Source of the DNA: Ampelomyces quisqualis | Taxonomy: Eukaryota > Ascomycota > Dothideomycetes > Pleosporales > Phaeosphaeriaceae | Assembly: GCA_018398575.1 (NCBI GenBank) | Contig: JAGTXZ010000018.1 | Span: 310,001-374,000 of the forward strand | DNA: 64,000 nt | Direction: 5' to 3' | Shown here: piece after piece, positions 10,679 through 21,661 of the stretch | How positions within the stretch are numbered: position 1 is the stretch's first letter | Layout of the letters: the number at the start of each line of letters is the position of its first letter | Notes under the pieces: generated by a model | What the model saw: only the letters and a program-made list of their open reading frames with translations | What the model was told of the DNA's origin: nothing | Databases searched by the model: none | Program-made: the position numbers and the translations under genes

Positions 10679-12607
10679 ATGGACCCTAGGTCAGCCAGGA
10701 ATGGGGAGCCGTTCTCTCCGGCCAAGATACACCCGCTCCTGTCCCCACAGCTGCGCAAGAGTTTCGCCGACGTGGATTCCGCTGATGCTGCCCCGAATCT
10801 CACCCGCCCTGGTGATTACTCTCCGCAGCCTCCGCAGACGAGCATCCACCGCCCCCAGGATGCGCCATATAATGCTCCTGCGGTAGCAACCACAGAAACA
10901 GGCGGTGGGCCCGCAGCATCAACATCCACCCCATCCATCTCCACCTCGGACGAGTCGGCTCGGAGCACCGCACCCACGACGGCCGCGATAAGCGCATCCT
11001 CCACCATCGAAAATCTCACCGTGCTGCCCCGGGTGCCGTCCTTCGGTGAGCATCGTGTCCGCAAGCATCGCAAGAACGCCTGTTCGATCGACTCGGTGGT
11101 GCCCCGCCAAACACTCCTCAAGGCGCTGCAGTCCCGACCTCCCATGTCATCGCAGTCCATGAACGAGGTGGTCATGGACGGCCAAAAGACCCAACGCTCC
11201 AAGAGCATCAGCCAACAACGGCTGGCTGAAGCTCTTTCGGAGCTGCAGCTGCACGCCGACGACGCCGCCATCAACAAAATGGCTGCGCTTGCGTCACCAT
11301 GCTTCTTCCACAAAAAGTTCGACAAGGCCGTGAATATGGACAGGGTGCTTGAAGAGATGGGCGACGGCGATGACACCATATCCCATTCACGCCTTATGCA
11401 GACGGCCATCAGCGTGCGCGAGGTCTCCAAGCAGCTGCAACGCCGTCCTATCAAGATGACCGTGCGCAACGTCATGATCGTTACCAAAGCCCGCGACAAC
11501 GCCTTGGTGCACCTCACGCGCGAGCTCGCAGAGTGGCTCCTGACCACTGCGCGCTACGGCTCAGACGTCGGAGTCAATGTCTACGTGGATCACAAGCTGC
11601 GCAAGTCGAAGCGCTTTGATGCCCCCTCTCTGTTAGCCAAGGACAAACGCTTCGAGGACAAGCTTCGCTACTGGACCCCCGACCTCTGCTGGGAGACTCC
11701 CGAGAAGTTCGACCTTGTCCTCACTCTTGGCGGTGATGGCACCGTCCTCTTCACGTCATGGCTCTTTCAACGCATTGTCCCACCCATCCTCTCCTTTTCC
11801 CTTGGCAGCCTAGGATTTCTCACCAATTTCCAGTTCGAGGAATACAAGGCAGCGCTGAACAAGATCATGACTGATGTCGGCATGCGTGTCAACCTGCGCA
11901 TGCGCTTTACATGCACCGTGTACCGCTACCAGAAGAACGCGGCGCCCGGATCACCCCAGCACATTGAAGCCGAGCAATTCGAGGTACTCAACGAACTCGT
12001 CATCGACCGCGGCCCATCACCCTATGTGTCCAACCTCGAGTTGTACGGCGACAACAACCTTCTGACCGTCGTGCAAGCTGATGGCTGCATCTTCTCCACG
12101 CCCACGGGATCCACGGCTTACTCGCTGTCCGCCGGTGGCTCCCTCGTACACCCCGATATCCCCGCCATTCTCCTCACGCCCATCTGCCCACACACACTAT
12201 CGTTCCGGCCCATGTTGCTCAATGACAGCATGGCGCTCCGTGTCGCTGTACCACTTCGCTCGCGGGCGACCGCTTATTGCGCGTTTGACGGCAAAGGCCG
12301 CGTTGAGCTACGCCAAGGTGACCACGTCACCATTGCCGCGTCGCAATATCCTTTCCCCACCGTGCTGTCGCAGCCCACAGAATGGTTCGATAGCATTAGC
12401 CGCACGCTGCGATGGAACTCGCGCGGTGCGACGCAGAAGGCGTGGGATGGTGACGAAGATGGTGAGGAGACTGAAGAGGAAGCAGCGTTCGACATTGACT
12501 TTGACAACGATGACGTGGATCGTGATTCAGGATATAGTGCGGAAGGCTCGACGGTTGATGATAGAGGGAGTCCACAGCGCAAGGGCATCGTGTTACCCTT
12601 TTTATAA
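10679..12607 (+). CDS. NAD(H) kinase, Utr1/Yef1-like
   Basis: ATP-NAD kinase that phosphorylates NAD(H) to NADP(H). Single exon, 642 residues. The frame is open a little further upstream but the first ATG in frame is at 10679 (MDPRSARNGEPF). Residues 1 to about 250 are Ser/Thr/Pro-rich and probably disordered or regulatory. The catalytic core begins near residue 270: GGDGTVLFTSWLF (NADK motif, about residue 351), LGSLGFLTNF, NELVIDRGPSPYVSNLELY and PTGSTAYSLSAGGSLVHP follow in family order. The C-terminus is acidic (DEDGEETEEEAAFDIDFDND). No mitochondrial targeting peptide is obvious, so the cytosolic Utr1 type fits better than mitochondrial Pos5. Confidence 0.94.
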   Translation: MDPRSARNGEPFSPAKIHPLLSPQLRKSFADVDSADAAPNLTRPGDYSPQPPQTSIHRPQDAPYNAPAVATTETGGGPAASTSTPSISTSDESARSTAPTTAAISASSTIENLTVLPRVPSFGEHRVRKHRKNACSIDSVVPRQTLLKALQSRPPMSSQSMNEVVMDGQKTQRSKSISQQRLAEALSELQLHADDAAINKMAALASPCFFHKKFDKAVNMDRVLEEMGDGDDTISHSRLMQTAISVREVSKQLQRRPIKMTVRNVMIVTKARDNALVHLTRELAEWLLTTARYGSDVGVNVYVDHKLRKSKRFDAPSLLAKDKRFEDKLRYWTPDLCWETPEKFDLVLTLGGDGTVLFTSWLFQRIVPPILSFSLGSLGFLTNFQFEEYKAALNKIMTDVGMRVNLRMRFTCTVYRYQKNAAPGSPQHIEAEQFEVLNELVIDRGPSPYVSNLELYGDNNLLTVVQADGCIFSTPTGSTAYSLSAGGSLVHPDIPAILLTPICPHTLSFRPMLLNDSMALRVAVPLRSRATAYCAFDGKGRVELRQGDHVTIAASQYPFPTVLSQPTEWFDSISRTLRWNSRGATQKAWDGDEDGEETEEEAAFDIDFDNDDVDRDSGYSAEGSTVDDRGSPQRKGIVLPFL

Positions 12608-14064
12608 CCCGATTCAGGGTTGTGAGATGATGGGATTCTGCAGCATGTTTCTTGTAGCCATTGGGGTATTCTCTCACGCCGTTGCTGCTTGGGCAGGTCC
12701 TCAGTCCTGCATACATTTTTCTCCTCCTCTTATCGTCATACACATCTCAGCTTGACCAAGCGTCGTCTATACAAACAGTGCGATCGATTGTGAAGATATC
12801 CCAGACGACAAAGCAGACGATTCCAATAACAGCTTCGATTCAATTGTCTCCCGATGGCGATGACTTGGTTCCATGACATTTTTCTCTTGTCGCAGGAACT
12901 TGGGCCGTATCTCCGTAGTCCGTATTGTGAACGACTTCGGACCATCCGACCTCGGACCATTCCCACGCCCCAAACACTACAGAGTTAAAACCATGATTTG
13001 CGGCCCCTGTGACTGCGCGTATTCATGCCTTACGATGACCTAGTGCCCACGTGGCTACGCGATGACCATTGCATTCGACTAGGCCCAGCGCACATGTTCC
13101 GCGGGCATTGTCTTCGGTACGTACAGGACGAGAGATGGTAGCAGCAGATTGGAGTCTGTGACTTTGTGGTAAGGTGCCAAATTGAACAAAGAGCACAGAG
13201 GGGAGAGGGCTCGACTTGGCGACGTATCCCATAGTAACCGGTTTATCGATAGATATCAGCCTGTAGGCTAGTTGCTATCAGCATTACCGAGAGACTGTCC
13301 GACCTGCTAGGCCGCACGAGGTTAAGGTGTGCTGCATGAAAAGGCGATCAGGCACGTCAGCATGGGAGGGTATCCACAGAATATGTCTGACATCTGGAGA
13401 GGTGGTGGTGGCAGGTTTCACGTGGCTCGAAATAGTGTGTCGTGGAAGAAGGGGACAGGGTGTACTCCGTAAATCCGAAGCTTCTTGGTAAACCACCACG
13501 TCCTACGTGAAAAAGTCATTCGAGACTCAGCTGCCCAACAACGTGTTCGGATCTGGATATCGTGCTCTGTTTTTGGACGCGTTCAGCGAATGCCATGGCT
13601 CGAGCAAAGTGCATGGCACGAAGCAGGCTAATCGCACGCGGCCTGGTCGGGTGGGCCCTATGGAAACCACCTCAGCCAATTCCTGATTCATAGCAGCACC
13701 CATCCAGGATCATAACGCGCCATTAGCCTCGCTGCACACGAATGCACAGACTAGATCCTGCAGTTTCAACAAGAGAAACTTACGCGTCAGGCTACTGGAA
13801 GGGGCCGAAGCACACGCGAAGTGAGCAAAACTCTGAGACGCAGCATCAAAAGCGATCTCGGTCCTTTGCTCGGTCGTATTATTCCCCGCTCCGCGACGAC
13901 GTCACAGTTTCTAATTGAGCACTACCATTGTCGAGGCCAGTGTCGTTGCCAGTGTCCCTCTAATACCTCACACATGCCTGTTTTCGCCGATTGACGAGGG
14001 ATACACCGTAGCGCTGCGACATAAGCGACCGAGTGTGGATACCAGCTAGGCCCATTTGTACACC
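12608..14064. other. Intergenic region between NAD kinase and Zn2Cys6 factor
   Basis: About 1.45 kb with no supported gene. CTCCGTA-type motifs lie at about 12910-12925 (CTCCGTAGTCCGTA) and 13462-13471 (GTACTCCGTA). Open frames are short and without domains. Confidence 0.55.
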
Positions 14065-16336
14065 ATGACAACCCCTCGAAGGAAGGCCTGCGTTGAGTGC
14101 AGGCAGCAAAAAGTACATTTCCCCATCTCAATAACACCTTCAGCTGCACATGGAGATGGAACTGGTGCTGATCATGTAGATTCGATGCGATGTTGAGCAG
14201 CACAAAGTCCCACACGACCCTTGCGGCCGATGTAAGAAGATGGGCCTTGAATGCAGAATCTTACCTACAAGCACACGGAATCTGCGACAAACCAAAGCAG
14301 AGATGCGACGAGAACTAGAGGAACTGCGATGGAATATGAGATCTGGTCAACCACCAGGAAGCGATACGAATTATCCCGGCTCAACAGCGTCGCCCAACGT
14401 TGACATGCAGGGCTATAGTCCACAAACCTACTCCAACGACTCTGTGAGAACCGATGGTTCTGTCTCACCAGATTTTGAGTCAAAACCTCCGACGCGAAAG
14501 GGATCTGACCATCACGCGACGCTCCCACGTGCTATCGATGGGTATTTTCTGGAAGGGTCGAAAATTGACGATTGCTTCAGGCTGTGAGTGGACCTGCATT
14601 TTTTACGTACACGGTGTCTAACATCAAACTAGATTCTTCACTCAGTATCATCCTCTTTTCCCGGTTCTGGATCCAAAATTAGGCCCAAACGACTACTATG
14701 ATCTCAGCCCTTTTCTGTTCTGGAGTATCATAGTCACTGGGTCAAGGAGATATCCCGAAGACCGGAACGTGCTAGAGAAAACGAGTCAACACATCATTCC
14801 GCTGGCTTTTGCTTCAATGGCTCGTCGTGCAGCGCAGATTCCTATCATCGAAGGTTTGCTGATTCTCTGCATTTGGCGGATACCAACAAACTCCATGTAT
14901 AAGGATATGGCTCACTTGATGTGTGGAGCAGCTGTACATCTCTCCACGCAAATAGGACTGCACATCTCGGGCGTCGGCCAGGATTTTGCAAGGATGCCGC
15001 TGAAGAAAGACCAAGACCAAGAAGTCATACGGGCTAAACTTTGGCTCTGTTGTGTTATCCAGTCCATCAGGTGAATAGCATCAATCTGTGTGAAATCCGC
15101 ATGACTAATCGAATGTAGAACGAATATTGCCGATGGTCTTCCGCCGACCGCAGAATCGCTTCTTGACTGCGACGAACGGGATCGGGACAACATGGTGCCG
15201 TTCCTCCCAGCTGATCTACAATTCTTGCACAAAACATATATTATTACGCTACGAGCTGTAATATCGTTGACCAAGATTAACATTCAGTCCATCAATTGCG
15301 ACGTCCGCGTCTTGCGGTCGATAATTGGTATCTTCGATCAGCAAATGCTAAGCTTATCCCAGTCCTCGCCAGGCGAGATAGGTACGTGAAGCATACATTG
15401 GAGACAGACACTGTCGCTGACTTGTTAGATACGTTACAACTCAATTGTGCGCGGATACACATCCTTGCCTTCCATTTCTTTGCGCATCCCACCAACCAAA
15501 GACCTGATGGAGATAGCTTGACTCGATTTTACTCCCTTTGCATCAACGTCATTGAAGCTGCGTGGGGCTTACTCCAGCAAAGTTACTTCTCGTTCGCTAT
15601 GGATCGGTCGATCACCCTGGCTGGTTTCGTTATCCTTAAGCTTGTGCGAAGCTCTCTCGCGCCTCATCTCGACCTCGAGGCTGGAGAGAAGGCGTATTTC
15701 AGAGCAATTGACTTCCTCAAGAGCGTATCATTACAACAAGGAGACATATACGTGCGAACGGCGCTCATCATGAAAGATCTTTGGAGCAGCAACAAGGTGT
15801 TTCGCAAGAAAAATGGCCAGATCGAGTCGCTTGGTCTAAGGCTTCGGACACGATTGGGCATGAGTGTCAGCTACGACATGTTCTGGTACTGGAGAGAAGA
15901 GTTTGGTAACATGTCGAACCCATACAGCAATGGCGAGGAAACGAATGCCCCATCCCACGACCCCACGAGGCCGAGCACACCGCATGACCAAAAGAACTTC
16001 TTGCAGGACACTCCAATGCTGACACAGTCAACAACTACGCAACTGCAACCTCATCAACTGCCGACAATGCCAATGAATCCGCAAATTCCGTTGAACAAGT
16101 TCGACCCGACCCTGATTCAGATGCCAGCGGATTCGACCGTTGTGAGCTTCGATAACTGGGAGGGCTCAGATTACAATGTCCCACCAGTCATGGACCAATT
16201 TCCAGATTATGACTGGGCGGCGGGCTTTGATTTTTCGAATACAGAATTCCCACCCATGCCTGCTGGTCCCACCGGAGGTCCAATGGTGCCCGGTAACATG
16301 GGTAACATGGGTAACATGGGTTTCTCCTTCGGCTGA
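14065..16336 (+). CDS. Zn2Cys6 binuclear-cluster transcription factor
   Basis: Fungal-specific regulator, 686 residues. Exons 14065-14112, 14180-14583, 14633-15070, 15119-15381 and 15429-16336 sum to 2061 nt. The first intron splits the zinc cluster: ACVECRQQK is joined to IRCDVEQ, giving Cys 9, 12, 19, 31, 34 and 41 (C-x2-C-x6-C-x11-C-x2-C-x6-C). A basic linker and short coiled region (RQTKAEMRRELEELRW) follow. The middle is a fungal_trans-like helical domain (AFASMARRAAQIPIIEGLLI, MCGAAVHLSTQIGLH, KLWLCCVIQSIR). The C-terminal 130 residues are Gln/Pro/Met-rich, probably activating, and end in an NMG repeat (a 9-bp DNA repeat at about 16294-16320). The fourth intron is 47 nt with a GCTGAC branch site. 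The target pathway cannot be read from the neighbours. Confidence 0.92.
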
Positions 16337-16483
16337 GCAGATTTTCGTCCATGCTTGGACTATTTAGATCCAGATTCACGAATTTACGCAGCTTTTCCGG
16401 CCTCGAGGAACCTAATTCGATAGCGATTTGGTCGCATATCGTGTCCCCTTTCGCGCTCACGGCGATGCGGCAGCGCAAGGTGC

Positions 16484-18096
16484 TTACCAAGCCAGCTGAC
16501 AGCTTCTGTTATCTTTCACCGTTGTAGTCTTATCAGAGGAGTTGTTGAATATCTTCGCTCCAGACGATTTGACTATAGTCTGGAACAGCGTCTTGCCATG
16601 CTTGTGGAAAGCCTGAGTAATCCCTCCAAGCTTCAAAAGCTGTCGCTCCATGGCGCTTAACTCGAAACCGAAAATCTGCCCACCAACCTGAAGATGATTC
16701 GCGTCCAAATTGATGGCTCTCTCCACACCATCAGTAGCGAGTTTGTAGGAGGCGGGATCAGTAATAGTAATTGTCACCGGACGCAGCGAGAGCGAATTCC
16801 GGCTTGAAATGAATACAAAGGATTCTGCGATCACACATTGTACGCTATAGCCTAGTGCAGGTTTAGCAGAGTACAAACTCAATGTACAAGAACTATGTTT
16901 ACCAAGGAGGACCATGACTGCTTCGATGCGTGATAGTCGGCACCCGAACCCTTTGCCGGCGATAATGATGTTTGAAGTCCCTCCCAACTCGTTCGCGAAA
17001 CTCCGGGTTCGTGTGCTCGACTGGCCTATTTCTTCGTTCGAGTGTGCGTGAATAAGGTATTCGGCTTGAGCGAGCTTTGCGAGCATTAGCATGCAGAAGG
17101 AAACGACGATACTCCCTTCACCTCCGGCGTTGGTGTCGATCATCTCTCCTAAACGATACACTTTTCCGATAATGTTAGTACCACCAGTCGGTCCGGGTGC
17201 GTTTGCGTTGCACTCACAGCATTCCTCTTCAACTGCTGCGAAATCATCCAGAATCACATCTTCCCCACCGATCCCCACCGGCTACTCACCCATAAACCTC
17301 ATCTTCTCCGTCTCAGCAATCTCGAACCAAATCTCCCCCGTCACCAACGCTATCGTCCCATCCCCCGCTCTCAGACACTCCCAACGCCCCCGACGAACAC
17401 ATACGCGAATCCGACCCAACAGCAATCATCCCCGGCTCCGTGCGCTGACGATAAAACGCAACATGCAGAACCGTGTAATTCAGGTCCAGTAACCCCATCA
17501 TTTTAAACAGTCTCTTGGCCGCTTCCCGCTCGCTCAAAGCAGCGCCGCCACCCCGAGTTTGTGGCTGATCCGCGCATCGACGACGTGATCGAGCGAGAGC
17601 GGGAATCGGCAGTCGTTGCGGAACTTTGCCACGCGAGTTGGAGCAAATTTTGCGTGTGCTCCATGCCGCTCTAACTTGTGGAGGGTGCGGGGATGGAGTC
17701 GATGGGCATGGAAATGGTTGTGATGGGGGATACGGCGCCGCGCTGTTGGACGTCGGGCATGGCGAAGATTTTCTCGGTCGGGGTCATGGCTTGTCGGGAG
17801 GAGGGGCCGGAGGGCAGTGGTGTTGGGAGTGTTTTGGAGCAGTCGGTAGAGTTGAGGGCTTCGAGCCATGCTGAGATGAGGAATTAGACTTCTTGTTTCT
17901 GAGAGGGCGACAGTTGGGTGGCCAAGTCGAGGTCGAGGCTGCCGTGGTCTGGGGAGCGTGTGCGTAGTGTTATTATGTCTGTCAGAGTCTGGGATTGTTG
18001 AGCAATTGGCAGCTTTGAGAGGTGAGATGAGGGGTTCTGCTGCGTAGAAACATTTTCGGTAGTAAAATTGACTATTTTGCTATCGTGAGAAGACAA
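16484..18096 (-). pseudogene. Unresolved or decayed minus-strand gene
   Basis: Several protein-like stretches lie in order on the minus strand but in shifting frames. From 18096 the frame runs to an in-frame TAA at about 17886; translation beyond it continues convincingly in the same frame (FLISAWLEALNSTDCSK, then AMTPTEKIFAMPDVQQRGA) to another stop. After that, KFRNDCRFPLSLDHVVDARI, SEREAAKRLFKMMGLLDLNY and ALVTGEIWFEIAETEKMRF occur in different frames. A possible intron (GTGAGT near 17288 to CGCAG near 17233) leads into the longest open segment, 16484 to about 17278, which lacks an in-frame ATG start. The stop at 17886 could be a CAA-to-TAA change. Either this is a frameshifted relic or a gene whose introns I cannot place. 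I do not recognise the family. Confidence 0.4.
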
Positions 18097-19159
18097 GGTC
18101 TGTTAGGAACTCGGAATATTACACTCCATCCCCCGAGATCCACTCCACGCGGAGTTTACAAAAGAGATGTAGTCTGGTCCATTCAGCCAACTCGGCGTGA
18201 CAGTGTAACGACAATAGTACAAAGAAAACCTCTGCGAAACAAGCAAGTGAACAATCTGTGTTTCCTAGGAATCAAGAAAAAGAAATGTTTCTCCATTGAC
18301 CAGCAGTTCAATTCACATTATAGGAGCTCTGTTACTGGTAGTATCTCTTGTTCTATTCCCTTGACCACCCTTTACCCCTCACTTGTCTCACCGCAAAACA
18401 ATCCAACCTCTGTGCCCAACGCACCTAACCACCCCACCCTACCCTCGCACGCATACACCACTTCGACCGATGTACAAAAAATGCCTAGTAAAACATCTCG
18501 GTCACGATCCGGCAAGGCTTCATCACTTCCCATCTGATTACATTAACCCACTGGCGCAATCGGCAGAAGTGGCGGCGAATATCGGCAAACCCGATGATGC
18601 TGTGTCAGGCTGATGCGGGGTGCAGATGCCTTCTAGACCTATGAATTGTAAGTGAAGTGTCGCTGCTTGATCCACTGGTTTCGGACATAGGTGTGACAAG
18701 GATGGTTGATGTGCTGGAAGTGGATGAGCAGGCGAAAAACCGACTTGCTCGACTTTGCCGGGTAAGACGTGCCTGTCTGTGAGTAGGGATTTGTGTAAGG
18801 ATGGACGTATGTTAAGTGTGTGTGCGTGTACATATATAGGTAACCCACTTGCTTCGCGACGTCAGATTAAGTTTCGAGCTGGAAAATATAGTGTTTCAGC
18901 TTTCTGCCTTATTGGCTTCTTCACGTATGCCAGTCGGAAAGACTTCTGTCATTTAGTCCAGGCCTATGTCATCTGATCTCTTTCTATCTCTTTCTATCTG
19001 CGCCGTTCCTGCATCACGTCGCGGTGCCGATATTTGGTGTTGATATTGGTGAAGTGGCTCGGCCGACTTGGTTAGGTCTCTTCGCACAGAGGAGGATACG
19101 TGAACATCAAGATTCGTGGATAGGTTTCCGAAGAGTTAAAATTTCCAAATATCTCAACC
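18097..19159. other. Intergenic, no gene seen
   Basis: About 1 kb containing short frames only. A TCTTTCTATC direct duplication occurs near 18978-19000, and an AC/GT-rich segment near 18812-18835. It probably contains the promoter of the downstream PEP-mutase-family gene. Confidence 0.5.
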
Positions 19160-20163
19160 ATGGGGTCAGTTCCAGCAAGCACCGGGGAGAAGAGAGTGAC
19201 TGCAGTGCAGAAGTTAAGGAATATGTTGGCGGACCCTGAGAAGTTCATTGCGTGTCCAGGTGTATACGATGGCTTTACTGCACAAATCGCACTAAGGGAA
19301 GGTGTCGAATGTTTGTACATGGTACGTTTTATCTCCATCCCAAGCTCTTCCATCCAGCGAACAGTACTAAGCATCACTTCCAGACCGGTGCAGGGACAAC
19401 AATGTCTCGACTAGGCCAAGCAGATATGGGCGTCGCCACCCTCCACGACATGGTCACCAATGCCGGCATGATCGCTGGTCTCTCTCCTAGCACACCACTC
19501 ATCGCAGACGCAGACACAGGCTACGGCAGCGCAATCATGGTCGGAAGAACAGTAACATCCTACATCCGCGCCGGCGTAGCAGGACTCCATCTTGAAGACC
19601 AGGTTGTCAACAAGCGGTGCGGCCATCTCAAGGGTAAACAACTCGTCGACATCAACGAGTACACAAGTCGAATGCGAGCCGCAGTTCTAGCTCGCGAGCA
19701 ATCTGGTGGAGACATTGTTATTATCGCACGAACAGACGCACTGCAAGGCTATGGTTACGACGAGGCCATCAAGCGCTTGAAAGCCGCCATCGAAGCCGGT
19801 GCGGACGTAGCTTTCCTCGAAGGTATAATGTCTCGAGAAGATGCAGAGCGCGCATGCACAGAACTTGCACCTACACCATGTCTGTTCAACAATGTACCTG
19901 GCGGAGTGTCACCAGACTTCAGTGCCGAAGAAGCGAGGCAGGTCGGTTACAAGATTGCCATTTTCCCGGCGTTGGCGTTCGAAGTCGTGTATCCCGCAGT
20001 CAGGAAGGCGATACGACAGCTGATGGCGACTGGGAAGATCGAAAGCCAAGAGAAAGATGGGCGGAGGTACGGGCCAAAAGAACTGTTCCAAGTATGTGGG
20101 CTAGATGAGATGGTGGACTTTGATAATCAAGTTGGTGGCGGGGCGTATACCAACGGCGCATAG
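19160..20163 (+). CDS. Isocitrate lyase/PEP mutase superfamily enzyme
   Basis: TIM-barrel carbon-carbon lyase or phosphonomutase-like enzyme of 313 residues. Exons 19160-19321 and 19384-20163 are joined so that ECLYM continues as TGAGTTMSRLGQADMG. Residues 96-102, DADTGYG, bind the metal; EDQVVNKRCGH (catalytic Cys near 133) is the lyase signature shared with isocitrate and 2-methylisocitrate lyases. IIARTDAL and AFLEGIMS complete the barrel. The length is that of the short family (carboxyvinyl-carboxyphosphonate phosphorylmutase, oxaloacetate hydrolase, methylisocitrate lyase), shorter than true isocitrate lyase. The conserved KRCGH favours lyase over mutase activity, but the substrate is not determined. 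There is no PTS1 at the C-terminus. Confidence 0.9.
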
Positions 20164-20413
20164 GTGTCATGATACCATTTGATTTCTCCAAGGCTTGCTC
20201 TTGCTCCTAGCGTCTATTATTGCGAGCTTCTGCCAATCTCTCTCTTTGCTAGGTTTCACACATCGGCTTCTTCTTATCAAAAAGGCAACGACGGTTCTGG
20301 TTGTCTGGAATGTACAGACGTTCAGTGACAGTGAGACGACGCGCAGCGCCGATGAAGCATCCGAGGAACTGTAGTCGCCATAGTCATCCGATTGATGGAA
20401 AATCCATCCTCGC

Positions 20414-21661
20414 TCAGTCGTGCCTCTGCATATCTCTTCGAATCCATTTTTCAATGCGTCTCTCCCCTTTTCCCACAACCACGTTGAGGTCAATCTCCGC
20501 CTTGCGCTTTTGAACATACGTCGCATTTCGCCAGTGCCGGCCACCACCTAAGTGCGAGAAGAACTGACCCTTGGTGTTGAAATACTTGTTGCAGACTACA
20601 CATGGCGATGGATCGACGGCTTCAAGCTCTGCCTCATCGCAGTAGTACTGGGGAGGTGCACTGGCACATCCACGAATCGATAAGTCATCCTCTGCTTTGA
20701 CCGTGTCCTTGCCTACAGGCGAAGCCGTCGGAGTAGCCTTGGTAGGTCGATAATGCCGAAAATTCTTGTAATGCTTGTCAAGCTGTGTGCGACTTGAGAA
20801 TACCTCCTCGCATACGCAGCACTTATTGGTAGTCTATGGTTGAAACAGTTAAAGCGCACCAGCCCTGAGCCGCCCTTTGACTTGGGATGCTGTGGGTCGA
20901 GAATCGCGCTCGGTACTAAGCATAGTACTGATCAGACTCAATAATTCGATAGAGTAATCCATCGAGATATCCGTTGGCTTGACATCGTCCAGCACAGTTG
21001 GTTCGGCCAATGTACACGGTCGGTATAGAATGCAGCCGAACGCGTAGATATCGGACTTTTGCGAGAAGGCTGCTTCGTAACCTTGCTGCCGAATTTCCTG
21101 CGACTCGATGTTAGTCGTTCACGTGAGCTGTTTTGCGTGTCGGCTTACTGGTGCTTCATAGCCCGGTGTTCCTCTCTGGCCTGTGATCCGGGTACCAACA
21201 GTATGCACACGGCTAGCGATGCCAAAGTCGGCAACGAATACATCAGGTACATCTCTTTGAGTCATGGGATTCCAAAGTTCTCGCAGCAGCACTGGATCGG
21301 TCAACGTGCCTGCCTTGTCACGCGTCTAGAGTAGGTCGCTTACCATTCATAGGCTTCATATCTTGGTGTAGTATATTCTTACTATGGCAGAACTCCAGAG
21401 CAACAGCAATCTGATAGCCAATCTCGATTATTTGACTTTCTGTAAAGTGCTCGCTGCTCGTATTAGTAAAATCCACCATTGGTGATGGAAGAGACACTTA
21501 CGCTGCTCCTCTCAGCATCTGGACCTGTCTATCCAAATCTTTACCTCGATAGTAATCCATGAAGAAATATAAAGTGGTTGTTTTGCGATTATACTCCAAC
21601 CCATCATGCAGCGAAGCAATATGTGGAGCGCTTCGCAGTGCTTTCATGTGATCATACATTA
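20414..21661 (-). pseudogene. Protein kinase with two C2H2 fingers, 5' truncated at TA-rich element
   Basis: Five exons remain: up to 21661-21502, 21453 to about 21335, 21291-21149, 21097-20882 and 20833-20414. They encode a Ser/Thr-type kinase: FMDYYRGKDLDRQ (hinge and D helix), HQDMKPMN (catalytic loop; Asp kept, Arg of HRD replaced by Gln), VADFGIA (DFG), GTPGYEAP (APE region), KSDIYAFGCILY (helix F). After the kinase domain come two zinc fingers, CCVCEEVFSSRTQLDKHYKN and CVVCNKYFNTKGQFFSH, each C-x2-C-x12-H-x5-H, ending in KWIRRDMQRHD. No Gly-loop or VAIK lysine can be found upstream because the sequence turns into TA-rich transposon-like DNA right at the alphaC region. The gene is therefore probably non-functional, unless a distant exon lies beyond 22827. 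Kinase plus C2H2 architecture is unusual. Confidence 0.72.

Noticed and set aside
10095..10886. 263-codon plus-strand frame before NAD kinase
   Set aside because: No domain, and its end overlaps the NAD kinase start in another frame; probably 5' UTR.
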